Positions 42,001-51,657 are shown, numbered from the stretch's first letter. The stretch: DNA of 64,000 bases from Mucilaginibacter empetricola (GCF_024808665.1 NZ_JANUBZ010000001.1:124001-188000), one strand, 5' to 3'. Notes: generated by a model not told the origin, from the sequence alone. A program made the numbers and translations.

Positions 42001-43650
42001 TTATTTAATCCTAATAAAACTCATCCCTCTTGCATTGCCCATTGACACTTTGCATTGCGTTATTGCCTTTTTATTATTGGTTTCAAAAAGCAAATTTGCT
42101 CCAACGGGGTAAATTTCGCCATCCAGATTGAGCAGAACATTAAAGGCCTGGCGGTAGGTGGGTATTAACGCGGCATCTTTAATATTGTCTTTTTCGAGCA
42201 TTAATTTGCCGTCCTTAATTAGCAGGGTAAAATTGCTTTCGGTTTCTTTTGAATAATAGGTGCCCGCAAAAGTTTTCAAATAAGCGGGTGTTACTTTAGC
42301 AGTAATTTCTTTTTTTAATTGTATTTTTCTTTTATCTGCCCGGGTTACCAGCATCTGGCCTTCATTACCAAAAGTTACCGTATTTCCATTAAACGTAAAG
42401 TCGTGTTCACTAACCGGAACCATCGGATTACCTCTGAACAAAAGTGTATCATGCCGCAGCGCAATTTCAACTCCTTCGTTAACCTTGTCGATGCTGTACC
42501 AGCCAACGTATTTCTTTAACTTTTCGGGTGATAAGGTAACTGCTGTTTGCGCTTTATTTGCTGGTGTTGTTTCTGCTGCCGCCGGTTTTATAAAAAGTTT
42601 TTCAATGCCATTTACACCGCCAAATAGATCGTCCTTAAATTCGGTGCTATTGCTGAGATAGGCAATGGAAATATTTTGTTTTTTGAAATTCTCTACTATG
42701 CCTACATAACCTGCCGTTTGTCCGTTATGGGAAACCAGCCCTTTTTGCTGATCAATTACTAAACCTGCTGCATAATCGTTGTCCGTACCATCGGCAAGCT
42801 TTTCTGTTGCCAGCTGCTGGTTCAGCAAACCAGGATTGCCCAGTTTGTTATTTAAATAAAATGCGGCCCATTTCAGCAGATCTTCGGCCGTGGTAAGCAA
42901 GCCTCCCGGACCATAAACACTTTCATTGGGCATATTGATCTGGTAATGGCCATCTTTAAGCGAATAGGCTATACCTCGGTTTGGCACTATCTTTCTATAA
43001 TTATCGCGCCAGCTGGTGTGGGTCATGCCGGCAGGGGTAAAAATATATTTTTGAGTAAAATCAGGCAGGCTCATACCGCTTACCTTTTCAACAATCAGCG
43101 CCAGCAAAATATAATTCGAATTGCTGTAAATAAATTCGGCTCCTGGTACATTGTTTAATTTCTGCTGCCGGCATAGCGTGGCAAAAACCTCGGCGTTGGT
43201 ATAAGCCTTGGTTGTGCGCGGCCAGCCGGTTATAGCCTCCAGATTGCTCCACTCGCGGATACCGCTGGTATGGTGCAAAAGATTTTTCAGCCGGATGGTA
43301 TGTCCATAATCCGGAAATTCAGGAAGATACTTACGCAGGTCGTCGTCAAGTGAAAGTTTGCCTTGCTGGGCCAGTATCAGGATAGCGGCTGCGGTAAACT
43401 GCTTGGAAATTGAACCCGCTTCGGTTACCGTTTCTATGGTATAGGGTACGTTATTGTCCAAATTAGCCAGCCCCCATGCTTTTGAAAAAATGATTTCCCC
43501 GTTTCTGCTAATAGCCACCTGGCATCCCGGGTGATTGGGCTGATAACGATCAAACAATTTGTTGATCATATGAACCGTATCTGGCCAACTTTGCGCTGTG
43601 GCATACTGCTGTAACAAAATAAAAAGGACAAAAAACCGTAAGCATTTCAT
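42001..43650 (-). CDS. Secreted class C beta-lactamase-fold serine hydrolase
   Basis: 549 residues: signal peptide (FVLFILLQQYATAQ), beta-lactamase fold with SxxK in EAGSISKQF, the Y-x-N motif in YSNSNY, and HNGQTAG in place of the KTG triad of true beta-lactamases. The last 190 residues are a beta-rich extra domain. Such proteins are esterases or D-aminopeptidases rather than resistance enzymes. The gene is single. Confidence 0.85.
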   Translation of the reverse strand: MKCLRFFVLFILLQQYATAQSWPDTVHMINKLFDRYQPNHPGCQVAISRNGEIIFSKAWGLANLDNNVPYTIETVTEAGSISKQFTAAAILILAQQGKLSLDDDLRKYLPEFPDYGHTIRLKNLLHHTSGIREWSNLEAITGWPRTTKAYTNAEVFATLCRQQKLNNVPGAEFIYSNSNYILLALIVEKVSGMSLPDFTQKYIFTPAGMTHTSWRDNYRKIVPNRGIAYSLKDGHYQINMPNESVYGPGGLLTTAEDLLKWAAFYLNNKLGNPGLLNQQLATEKLADGTDNDYAAGLVIDQQKGLVSHNGQTAGYVGIVENFKKQNISIAYLSNSTEFKDDLFGGVNGIEKLFIKPAAAETTPANKAQTAVTLSPEKLKKYVGWYSIDKVNEGVEIALRHDTLLFRGNPMVPVSEHDFTFNGNTVTFGNEGQMLVTRADKRKIQLKKEITAKVTPAYLKTFAGTYYSKETESNFTLLIKDGKLMLEKDNIKDAALIPTYRQAFNVLLNLDGEIYPVGANLLFETNNKKAITQCKVSMGNARGMSFIRIK

Positions 43651-43785
43651 ATGTTAAAGATGGTAAATTATCCTTTGATTTATTTGCCCGTCGAGCAGTT
43701 TATAAATTAGCCATGCAATCAAGTCGTATTTCAACCTAATAGATTTTATCTATATCAATGTATCGGCATTATTTATAGGGCGTTG

Positions 43786-45165
43786 CTATTTAATAGTTAA
43801 AGCTTCTAACTGTGCAGCCATATTATTTTTAACGTTATTCAGCACAATCAGGTAAGTTTTATCGGCCAAAAAAACGGCGTAGCTAAAATCGATTGCACTA
43901 TTGGGCTGCCAGTTATTCAGTTCTTTAAATTGTTGCTTAAGCAGTGTCAGTTTTTCGCTGTTATTTTTTGAAATGATGACCATTTTGGTGATGGGGGCCA
44001 GTTTCATTTTTTGGATGGAGTTGATAGTAATCTCCGGATCATAGGCCGACATGGACCGGTAAGGATAAGCCTGATCTACATCGTTAAAATTATCAGCATT
44101 ATCCGAAATCACATACCTGTCGGCCATAATAAAGTCCTTCTTCTTGAGCCACTCAACAAAATTATGATCGAAGAGTTGAATGTATTGGTTGATAAAATAT
44201 TCATCTAAAGGTTTACCTGCATCGATATAACTTTTCAGCAGCGGGTAAATTTTCTTTGCCATCTTATTGGTATAAGTTCGGCGGTACCAGGCGGCGGTAT
44301 CTTCAACGCCCTTCAGCTGGCCGTAAACATAGCCGTTGCCTAAAGAGGTGGCCAGCGCTTCGTTCAGCAGCAGGTAAGCATATCGGCTGCCGGGCGATGG
44401 ATTGTTTATAAATGCAGCCTCTATCCGCTTTTTAAAACCGATGGACGCTTCATCATACAAAATATGGAAAATCTCGTGAATCATTACGCTGAGCAGCTTG
44501 TTGTTGTCCTGCAAATCAACGGGAACAGCTACCACAGCATTATTGTAAAAAGCAGTGGCATTAAAATGCAGCGTACCGGCCAGCGGGTAAAGCGCTACAG
44601 TAAAAGGAATCTGTTCATCCCATGAGGAATGATAAAACGTAAGCCCGGTATTAAAAAATCGACCTAACTTACCACTCGCTGCAAACTGACTAATGGCGTT
44701 TAGCTGCTGATTGAACTTTTCCTTATTGGGCTGATACACCAGTTCCTGGTAAACGGGTTCAAATGCGGTAAGCAGATCGCATAGTTTAAACAAATCGGTA
44801 TTGGGGATAATCCCTAGCGAAGCCAATTTAAACTCGTTAATGGAATTGCTGTTAACCAGGTTTCTTTTTAGCAGCGATTCTGTCGATCCGCCTATTTTTT
44901 GGGCATAGGGGTAACTGGTATATTCATAACCGTAGTCGATATTCAGCTCATCGTATTGGGCTATCAACTGTTTATACTTGTTTACATTATACTTTGACCC
45001 ACTGAATGCTGTTTTAAAAACATTGGGTGGCGCGTTGGCCGATAGGTTATCCAGAAATTGAAAAACGGCCAACGGCTCGGAGAACTTGACCAGGAAATGT
45101 TGCTGTGCCAGGCATTGTAAGCCAAACAGCGAGAGTACAATAAATGCGTAAACAGTTTTTCTCAT
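43786..45165 (-). CDS. Secreted zincin-like protein with HEIFH motif
   Basis: 459 residues: signal peptide (MRKTVYAFIVLSLFGLQCLA), then a helical N-half and a core containing VMIHEIFHILYDEAS, the H-E-x-x-H zinc-protease motif, followed by a Glu/Asp-rich helix that could hold the third ligand. It fits a gluzincin-like metallopeptidase but I cannot name the family. It starts 14 bp before the DUF1330-like gene ends (same strand), so they may be one transcript. Confidence 0.65.
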   Translation of the reverse strand: MRKTVYAFIVLSLFGLQCLAQQHFLVKFSEPLAVFQFLDNLSANAPPNVFKTAFSGSKYNVNKYKQLIAQYDELNIDYGYEYTSYPYAQKIGGSTESLLKRNLVNSNSINEFKLASLGIIPNTDLFKLCDLLTAFEPVYQELVYQPNKEKFNQQLNAISQFAASGKLGRFFNTGLTFYHSSWDEQIPFTVALYPLAGTLHFNATAFYNNAVVAVPVDLQDNNKLLSVMIHEIFHILYDEASIGFKKRIEAAFINNPSPGSRYAYLLLNEALATSLGNGYVYGQLKGVEDTAAWYRRTYTNKMAKKIYPLLKSYIDAGKPLDEYFINQYIQLFDHNFVEWLKKKDFIMADRYVISDNADNFNDVDQAYPYRSMSAYDPEITINSIQKMKLAPITKMVIISKNNSEKLTLLKQQFKELNNWQPNSAIDFSYAVFLADKTYLIVLNNVKNNMAAQLEALTIK

Positions 45166-45179
45166 CGGTCAGGGTATCA

Positions 45180-45491
45180 TCACAATTCAAAACCTTCAAT
45201 CAAAACAATTTTCTCTACCGATTTATTTTTCAGTTCCATAGCATCCAGTCGTTTAGGATCCTTTGCATAGCCCATAAAATCATCTTTGCTGCCAAAACTA
45301 ACCAGGTGTATCTCGTATGGTAAATCTGTGCTATGTTCCACAAAAGCATCTTTGTTTGGGCGGATGCGATACATCAAATCGCCGTTGTGCGCTTTAAGCA
45401 GTGGTAAAACCTGATCCTCAAAGGCATGAAACGTTTCTTCGCCCCCAGGCTTAATAAAAATAAGTTGCGTGTAGTAAATCAATTTGCTCAT
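45180..45491 (-). CDS. DUF1330-like dimeric alpha-beta-barrel protein
   Basis: 103 residues from ATG 45491 (MSKLIYYTQLIFIKPG), a small ferredoxin-like fold with PYEIHLVSFGSKDDFMGYAKDPKRL. These proteins are of unknown function; some dimerise like monooxygenase domains. Upstream of the HExxH gene, same strand, 14 bp apart. Confidence 0.65.
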   Translation of the reverse strand: MSKLIYYTQLIFIKPGGEETFHAFEDQVLPLLKAHNGDLMYRIRPNKDAFVEHSTDLPYEIHLVSFGSKDDFMGYAKDPKRLDAMELKNKSVEKIVLIEGFEL

Positions 45492-45615
45492 ATTCAAAAA
45501 TATTGGTTGTCAGGATTATAAAATGCGACGGCTGAGCGTATGCATTTACAGTTAGACGCCGGCCAATATCATTTGTTAGCGTTGATTTTGAACATTTTGC
45601 GATTTACTCTCTTTT

Positions 45616-46824
45616 TTATCTGGTTAAAAAAGTATGCGTCACATAGTCCGACTGATCGGGCGAGGCATAGGTGAGTTGGATAGAGGGCTGTTTACCGAGG
45701 GTAAAAATATCCGAAGTAAAAGTAAAAACACCGCGCTTGCTGTCAAAGGTATTGCAAACAGGGTTTTTAGGATCGTCTTTTGAGCGCAGGGTTTGCTTAA
45801 TCAGCGTGTACGAAAAATCATTACTGCCGGCCAGCCGGTTTTTTAATGAGGCGTAGCGGATTACGCTGTTATCTTTGGCGTCTTCACCTGCCAGTATTTT
45901 TTTATACTCATCGGCGTACCAGGGTTTAATATCATTATTGGCAATGGCATGGTTGGTATGATAAACCAGCGAAGGGTTAGCCGCATCGGGCAAAAACCGC
46001 ACCACCTTACCTGCCGAAGCTTCAAAATCATACACACTATCCACTATGCCAATGATATAATTTTGTCCCGAAGCGTGTTTAGTGGTTTTTATAAAGGCCA
46101 GCGCATCTTTTCCGTTTTGTTTGGATAGTATGCCTCTCACCACAAATGCTACCGGCAAACCATCGGTACTGGCCTGCAGATCCATCAGGGTGTTAACACA
46201 TACGGCTATGCTTTTGCTGTTGATGCCATTTACGGCAACCATTCCGGCACAGCTTAATACATATTCTTCGGGCTCGGTTTTGGTGGCTTTTATATGCAGC
46301 AGCACCTGGTAACCGTTGGTGTAACTTTCATCATCCAGATTCTGCGCCAGATAGGCGGGGTGACCATTTTTAGCAGCCATACCCATCCCGCTGCAATGAT
46401 TCTGTTGGGTATGGTGTAGCCGGTCGATATAAACCCATAGCTCGTCGGCCAGCTGAAAGCAAAAAATGTCGATATAACTTTGTCCCGATCCTACGGCTAT
46501 TCCTTTTACCTCATCCATTATTTGCGGGGTTAATTTTTTGCTGATAGGTTCAAAGTTGGTGTTGGTATAAAAAGCTTTAATAAACTGATCGGCATCTGTG
46601 CCGGTGCCTTGTTTGATGTTCTGTTTCCATTTTAATATTATTTCACCTATCTCACGTTTCAACAGCTTGCCATGTTGCAGTCCCCGTTGGTAACCGTTGC
46701 CGCTTAGCTCAATTACGGGTACTTTTTTGTTTACCGGTGGATTGGTGTTGAATGCATTTGCGCTTATTACTGTGCAAAGGAGCAATAGGGCGAGGGCTAG
46801 GGAAGCTAGTTTAATTTTATGCAT
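45616..46824 (-). CDS. Secreted C45-family autoproteolytic acyltransferase/hydrolase
   Basis: 402 residues: signal peptide (LALALLLLCTVISANA), then a block GNGYQRGLQHGKLLKREI typical of the isopenicillin-N-acyltransferase/C45 fold. The Cys nucleophile is likely in QQNHCSGMGMA, where autoprocessing would expose it as the N-terminus; NLDDES follows. Family members hydrolyse penicillin side chains or bile-acid-like amides. Substrate unknown. Confidence 0.78.
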   Translation of the reverse strand: MHKIKLASLALALLLLCTVISANAFNTNPPVNKKVPVIELSGNGYQRGLQHGKLLKREIGEIILKWKQNIKQGTGTDADQFIKAFYTNTNFEPISKKLTPQIMDEVKGIAVGSGQSYIDIFCFQLADELWVYIDRLHHTQQNHCSGMGMAAKNGHPAYLAQNLDDESYTNGYQVLLHIKATKTEPEEYVLSCAGMVAVNGINSKSIAVCVNTLMDLQASTDGLPVAFVVRGILSKQNGKDALAFIKTTKHASGQNYIIGIVDSVYDFEASAGKVVRFLPDAANPSLVYHTNHAIANNDIKPWYADEYKKILAGEDAKDNSVIRYASLKNRLAGSNDFSYTLIKQTLRSKDDPKNPVCNTFDSKRGVFTFTSDIFTLGKQPSIQLTYASPDQSDYVTHTFLTR

Positions 46825-47203
46825 GGCAATTGGGTATTGTTGACATTACCGGTGAAAAATGGATAATTAAAAATACAAAAAAAAAGTTGTGGGTTGGTGT
46901 GCTCATTCTCGTATCAGACGGAGGTATTATGAATTGTTAAATAAATTCGCGTCATTGCAATGACGTTGGGGTGAGCTATTTTGTCTGTCGGGATTGGAGT
47001 GCCGTAAGGATAGGACGAACGGATAAGATGAACAGAACCATTTCCCAATTTGTCATCTCGATCCGCCTAATGGCGGAGAGAGATCTTATACAACAGACAT
47101 CATCGCCATGCAAATTCGCTATGCAAGGCGTAAAAGTTTTCTCTTTCGCTCCCATCGCATTCCCTTGCCGCTCTATCGAAATGACATTTTTTATAGGATA
47201 AAA
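46825..47203. repeat. Gap with a decayed nested-repeat copy (47051-47186)
   Basis: TGTCATCTCGAT (47051-47062) and ATCGAAATGACA (47175-47186) match as near-complements, with GAGAGAGATCTTATA inside, relating it to the element at 41855-41978. No gene is seen in this gap. Confidence 0.65.
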
Positions 47204-47221
47204 TACCGTGAAAACACGGTA
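47204..47221. promoter_or_regulatory. Dyad TACCGTG-AAAA-CACGGTA
   Basis: Perfect 7-bp arms round an AAAA loop, 63 bp upstream of the membrane-protein gene at 47284. A close relative, AATACCGTA-AAAA-TACGGTATT, stands at 60440-60461 upstream of the last genes. Shared core ACCGT-N-AAAA-N-ACGGT, so a common regulator is possible. Confidence 0.55.
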
Positions 47222-47283
47222 AAATTTACCAAAACTTATATATAACTTAGTCATTAACAACCTTTAAGTTAACCGAAAACCTT

Positions 47284-47814
47284 ATGCCCAGAACCGTAAT
47301 CACCAATAAAGACGTAGCCAAACTACTGCAGGATGCCCCGGCAATCAATAATATCCCAAATATCAGAACGAACGATATCAGGGAATTACAAACCGATATC
47401 CCCGAAGCCGCTAAACCATTGTCGCTTATCATAGCACCTGCTCCAGGATCACCAACTGATCCCCCAAAAGCCGATGACTATCTTTCCCGCCTTATTAAGT
47501 ATATCCCAACGGAGATTATCGCTTTGTTCGTTTTTATTCATCCCTCACTTCCCGAAAAAGACCCCGATGTGCAAACTTACAACTGGATTTTGTTTGCATT
47601 TTGTGTAGCGGTTACCCCGCTCTATTTATGGCGCCTGCAAAAAGTGACCAAAGTGGGGCAGCTGATAATTTCGACCGTAGCCTGCGCGCTCTGGATATTC
47701 GCTACCGGGGGTCCGTTCGCTTATTGGGATTGGTATAAAGACCATCAGTTTGTAGCCACCGTAGTGCCTGCACTCTACACCTTTTTAATTCCTTTAATTC
47801 AGGCGGAGGCTTAG
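47284..47814 (+). CDS. Unrecognised membrane protein
   Basis: 176 residues: a polar N-terminal tail of about 75 residues with Pro-rich APAPGSPTDPPKADDY, then the motif DDYLSRLIKYIPTEIIALFVF beginning the first of three or four membrane helices (ILFAFCVAVTPLYLW, LIISTVACALWIFATG, FVATVVPALYTFLIPLI). No family recognised. It is the first gene after the ACCGT dyad and precedes the nucleotide-related cassette by 243 bp. The tail would be cytoplasmic if helix 1 starts from inside. Confidence 0.65.
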   Translation: MPRTVITNKDVAKLLQDAPAINNIPNIRTNDIRELQTDIPEAAKPLSLIIAPAPGSPTDPPKADDYLSRLIKYIPTEIIALFVFIHPSLPEKDPDVQTYNWILFAFCVAVTPLYLWRLQKVTKVGQLIISTVACALWIFATGGPFAYWDWYKDHQFVATVVPALYTFLIPLIQAEA

Positions 47815-48057
47815 GTTTCTTTTAAGGCATTGATTCGGAAAATTGGGAATTTTGCCGAAACTATGACTTATTCAAATGCATTATTAGCTGGTTACAATAT
47901 GTATTTGCGCTTAACTTTATTGGACAATCGAACGCCAGGTTTGGACATAGGTAATTTTAATATTGACTTTGCAATATTCTTTTTGTTACTTTATTCCTTA
48001 AAGGTATTTTTAACCTAAACCAATTATCCTAACCTCCTATCACTCAAATCAAATAGT

Positions 48058-48612
48058 ATGCTGGGGAACCTTATCTCAAATCAGAATTTAACCGAATTAG
48101 TTGAAAGTCGTGTTATTGAATTTAGACCTTTCTATGATGAAAACAAAGCGCAAATCGCGCAGTACCCGCTTAAAATTCGAAAACTTCTTAAGAAATTCGG
48201 TAAATCGTTCGTTTTAGTACACGACTTTACAAAGGCTGATGATTATATCATCAAGCCCAACGAATATGTCATAGTCGAAGTTTTTGAACAAATTATACTT
48301 CCCAAAGGCATTGTTGGTCGGTTCATCCCAGCTTCAAATCTAATAGAACTGGGGATTGGTTTGACCGCCGGAAAATTAGAATTTCCATTTGGTCAAGAAA
48401 ATGAAAAGATACGATTCGGTCTAAAGAACCTCACAGAGAGTGAAATAATCTTTAATAAAGAATTTAGGATAGCGTATATTGAGTTCTTTGATTTAAGATA
48501 TCTTAAGACCTCCGATACGGTGTTACTCGATCGTGATATACTTATATATGCACAAAGACGGAATTCGATTTTTCACGATGGAGAAATAAATTATGATGCA
48601 GATGTTGATTAA
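48058..48612 (+). CDS. dUTPase/dCTP-deaminase-fold protein with altered active site
   Basis: 184 residues. IKPNEYVIVEVFEQIILPKGIVGRF followed by SNLIELGIGLTAGKLEFPFGQ matches the core of the trimeric dUTPase/Dcd fold (P-x-E, R/SNLxxLGI, TAG-x-x-x-P-G). In true Dcd the block is TAG.IDPGF.G; here it is TAGKLEFPFGQ, so the acidic and Gly residues that bind nucleotide and water are changed. It may be a nucleotide-binding or regulatory relative rather than a hydrolase. Gene 2 follows 11 bp later. Confidence 0.7.
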   Translation: MLGNLISNQNLTELVESRVIEFRPFYDENKAQIAQYPLKIRKLLKKFGKSFVLVHDFTKADDYIIKPNEYVIVEVFEQIILPKGIVGRFIPASNLIELGIGLTAGKLEFPFGQENEKIRFGLKNLTESEIIFNKEFRIAYIEFFDLRYLKTSDTVLLDRDILIYAQRRNSIFHDGEINYDADVD

Positions 48613-48623
48613 AACTATTATTC

Positions 48624-49493
48624 ATGGGTAAGATGGCAATAAAATCAAGGAATGTAATACAAGAATCAACGTCGGGTAAGTCTGAACTTAAAAAGTGCTT
48701 CATTATTACCCCTATTGGCGAGTCAAACTCCGAAACAAACAGAAAAGCCTTTGGGCTGATTAATGCTGTAATGAAACCAATATTAGAGAAATACCAATAT
48801 GAGCCGATCGCCGCATCCGACATATCATCACCAGGGTCAATCAATAAGCAAATATTAATAAGGTTATATGAAGACGAGCTAGTTATTGCAAATTTAACTG
48901 GACTGAACCCAAATGTAATGTATGAACTAGCCGTCAGACATGCAGTAAAGAAAATAGTTATTATTATGGCTGAGAAAGGTACAAAATTGCCGTTTGATTT
49001 GGTTGATCAGCGTTGTATATTTTACGAAGACACATTGCACGATGTCGAAATCACTAGAGCAAAATTGGACGAATTCTTGTCCACAGCGCTTACCGACCAA
49101 GCAATTACAAATCCAATTTATGACAGTATAAAGGAAGATACGATTCTGAAAACGATTTCAGGCAATGAAGACCCCATTCAATATGTGCTTGCAAGATTGG
49201 ACAAAATTGAAAAACTAATTTTTGGCATTTCTCAAAATTCAACTAAAAGTCAGATTAACGATACAAGTTACGGATCTGCACGTTTCAAAATATTCCATAA
49301 AGAGTTGTCCGGCGAAATGTTGTTGGAAAATATAGCCGATTATTTAAACATTAATGCGCCAGTTATTAATTTGAGAAATTATATTTTTTCCTTTGATAAT
49401 GACAAAATTGAAATCACATGTGATTCTGCTAACGATCGGTCTGTTTTAATGCGAGTCCTGAATGATGTTCCAAGTTTATCTATGACTTATTAA
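48624..49493 (+). CDS. TIR/nucleoside-deoxyribosyltransferase-like protein with C-terminal domain
   Basis: 289 residues. The N-terminal 170 residues have a Rossmann-like fold: KKCFIITPIGE, then VIANLTGLNPNVMYELAVRHA, the signature of nucleoside 2-deoxyribosyltransferase and TIR-like domains, with the catalytic Glu in YELA. Next is a short coiled segment (IQYVLARLDKIEKLIFGI) and a C-terminal 90-residue domain of unknown type. Proteins with this N-domain occur in several defence contexts as NAD- or nucleotide-consuming effectors. It is directly coupled to the dUTPase-fold gene. Confidence 0.75.
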   Translation: MGKMAIKSRNVIQESTSGKSELKKCFIITPIGESNSETNRKAFGLINAVMKPILEKYQYEPIAASDISSPGSINKQILIRLYEDELVIANLTGLNPNVMYELAVRHAVKKIVIIMAEKGTKLPFDLVDQRCIFYEDTLHDVEITRAKLDEFLSTALTDQAITNPIYDSIKEDTILKTISGNEDPIQYVLARLDKIEKLIFGISQNSTKSQINDTSYGSARFKIFHKELSGEMLLENIADYLNINAPVINLRNYIFSFDNDKIEITCDSANDRSVLMRVLNDVPSLSMTY

Positions 49494-49584
49494 GTAAATA
49501 ATTCCTCAATAGTATCTCAAGAAGCTTTGCATGTAATCCTCATTCCCACGCCAGGTCAACGAGGCACTATGTCACAAATAATAA

Positions 49585-50289
49585 ATGGAAGTAAAAGAAA
49601 TCAAATCATTTAAACATTATGTAGAGTTTACTGAAGCCTTAAATTATTTAGGTGAAAATATCATTCTATTCAGAGGACAGTCTACTAACAAAGCTTTGCT
49701 GCCAAGTATAGCAAGAAGCAATCCCAAGTTGGATACAACTAATGTAGAAATTAAAATGCTATCGGAATTTAGAAGAACGTCACATTTATTAATGAATAAA
49801 CAAATTGATAGTGATTGGGATTTATTAGTTTATGCTCAGCATTTTGGGTTAAAAACTCGTTTATTGGATTGGTCTAGCAATCCTATGGTGGCGTTATGGT
49901 TTGCATGCCAAAATGAATTTAAATTTCAGTCCGACTCTTATGTTTATATACTTTCAGGTAATAGTTCATTACTTGCAGACATTAACAAGTCTCCCTTTGA
50001 AACAACCAAAACAAGAATATTATGTCCAGTTTTAAATAGCGAAAGAATTTTAGCCCAGTCAGGATGGTTCACGGCGCATAAATATTCAAAAAATAATAAA
50101 GGATTTGTAAAACTTGAGACAAATGAAGAACTAAAGGATTCAATAACACAGTTGGTTATTTCTGCTACTTCAAAACTAGATATTTTAAAAAAACTAGAAG
50201 TATTTGGCATCAATAATAGAACTATGTATCCAGATATACATGGACTTTGTGAGCACCTAAACTGGTCTTATCGTAACCAACTAAAATAA
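49585..50289 (+). CDS. FRG-domain protein
   Basis: 234 residues. ENIILFRGQSTNKALLPSIAR is the F-R-G-Q motif naming the domain, and HFGLKTRLLDWSSNPMVALWFAC is the second conserved block (D-W-S/T). FRG domains occur in many bacterial defence and toxin proteins; the enzymatic role is unclear. It lies 92 bp after the TIR-like gene on the same strand and is AT-rich like it. Confidence 0.78.
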   Translation: MEVKEIKSFKHYVEFTEALNYLGENIILFRGQSTNKALLPSIARSNPKLDTTNVEIKMLSEFRRTSHLLMNKQIDSDWDLLVYAQHFGLKTRLLDWSSNPMVALWFACQNEFKFQSDSYVYILSGNSSLLADINKSPFETTKTRILCPVLNSERILAQSGWFTAHKYSKNNKGFVKLETNEELKDSITQLVISATSKLDILKKLEVFGINNRTMYPDIHGLCEHLNWSYRNQLK

Positions 50290-50618
50290 TGTGTTGTTAG
50301 ATACCGTAGACGAAACACTTTTATTATCCATTTAGTACCGTCCCTGTGCTGCAGCACTTGTGTCACGTGTGTTATACATTTCACAATTATTGTAGGTGGC
50401 AATCGCTTGCAGCCAACATGCAAGGTTAACCCGCCACCCTTTACCATCAGATTTTTAAATAACCGTTATTCAAAATAGCATACGTGAAGCCAAAACCGAA
50501 GCACAAAAAGATCAACCTTATTACCCCCCTCATCCATTAAATAAAACACCCTATCTGTTGATTCTTTTCGCCTTAAAAAAGTAAAATATTCAGTTTTAAG
50601 TTCTATAAAATTAAACAG
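50290..50618. other. Gap after the cassette, short palindrome
   Basis: GTGCTGCAGCAC at about 50346-50357 is a perfect 12-bp palindrome. No gene is supported; the remainder is AT-rich and upstream of the exported protein. Confidence 0.45.
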
Positions 50619-51440
50619 ATGAAAACACATTTACTTTTAACGGGTATCTTCATTTTTTCGGCAGCGTATTTCGCCGATAGCCAACGCGCGCCGGCGGCGC
50701 ATAATAAAAAAGGTAAAAAAATAAGCGCTTCGACCAGCGACAGCAGCGACTGGTATTTTAAGCCGGATTTAAATAAGGACGAAAAGCTGTCGAATATATT
50801 TTCGCGCACTATTGCTTACCGCGGCGAGGGCTTCGCGGATGTGGTGCAGCGGATCAGCGGTACGGCCACCTATACCGTGATAGAAAATAATCCGCTTGAC
50901 CCGGTTTTTGAAAGTACCGGCCTTTATGACGGCAGGCCCGAGTCGACAGCAAAATATGCGGTAAAAACCAACGGACAAAGCACTTACGATGGCAAATCCT
51001 ACCAGGATGACAGTGCAAGCGGCATATTTTATAATAGCTTTATATGGGGAATTCCGCCGGCTACCCTACACGAGGGTGATGAATGGACCTTCAACATTAG
51101 TCAGCCATGGGAATTGGGAGGCCAGGGTCAGCAAACCGTAAGGGTAATGCAGATAGACAAGCTGCATCACTCCATCACCCTGTTGCGCCGGGGCAGCAGC
51201 GAAGGATTTTATGATAACGATGCCAAACAAATACCGCTTACGTTAAAAAATGGCAAAAAAGTTTATGCGGCGCTTACGCCCGGTATATCTACCTGGCGCG
51301 GATATACTACTTTTAAAAACGGTGTGGTAATAAGAGATGAGCTCCTGGTTACCCGCCCCATCACCCTAAAAAGCGACAGCCTCAATTTCAAAGGCCAGCA
51401 ACGCGAATATATTCTGCTGAATGCTATGCCGTCTGAGTGA
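50619..51440 (+). CDS. Exported protein of unknown function
   Basis: 273 residues with a signal peptide (KTHLLLTGIFIFSAAYFA) and a beta-rich mature part with repeated Gly/Tyr/Asn segments (TATYTVIENNPL, YDGKSYQDDSASGIFY, GEFNISQPW-like NISQPWELGGQG). No catalytic motif is visible. It may be a periplasmic or surface beta-sandwich protein. Confidence 0.65.
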   Translation: MKTHLLLTGIFIFSAAYFADSQRAPAAHNKKGKKISASTSDSSDWYFKPDLNKDEKLSNIFSRTIAYRGEGFADVVQRISGTATYTVIENNPLDPVFESTGLYDGRPESTAKYAVKTNGQSTYDGKSYQDDSASGIFYNSFIWGIPPATLHEGDEWTFNISQPWELGGQGQQTVRVMQIDKLHHSITLLRRGSSEGFYDNDAKQIPLTLKNGKKVYAALTPGISTWRGYTTFKNGVVIRDELLVTRPITLKSDSLNFKGQQREYILLNAMPSE

Positions 51441-51657
51441 GGGCGGTATTGTAGTGAAGGGGGGGATGAAAGTTAATTAAACAAAATTGTAACGCTGAAA
51501 AACTTACGAAGTTTAATTCGGTATTGTTTGTTTTTAACGGCCTCATTGAGGGCTACGCCGTTTAAAAACTTCGTAAGTTTAAGATTCTTCGCTCTGTTCA
51601 GGATGACAACAGAGCTTCTTTGTTAGTTTCGAACATTCAAGCAACAAAAACAACAAA
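51441..51657. repeat. Gap with perfect 15-bp inverted repeat
   Basis: AAACTTACGAAGTTT (51500-51514) and its exact complement AAACTTCGTAAGTTT (51566-51580) bound a 51-bp centre with AACGGC...GCCGTT. GCTCTGTTCAGGATGACAACAGAGC is a further hairpin. Dispersed repeat or operator; no gene. Confidence 0.6.

Noticed and set aside
47830..48018. 62-codon plus-strand frame before the dUTPase-fold gene
   Set aside because: Short, no RBS or family, and positioned in a promoter-like AT-rich gap; more likely chance.
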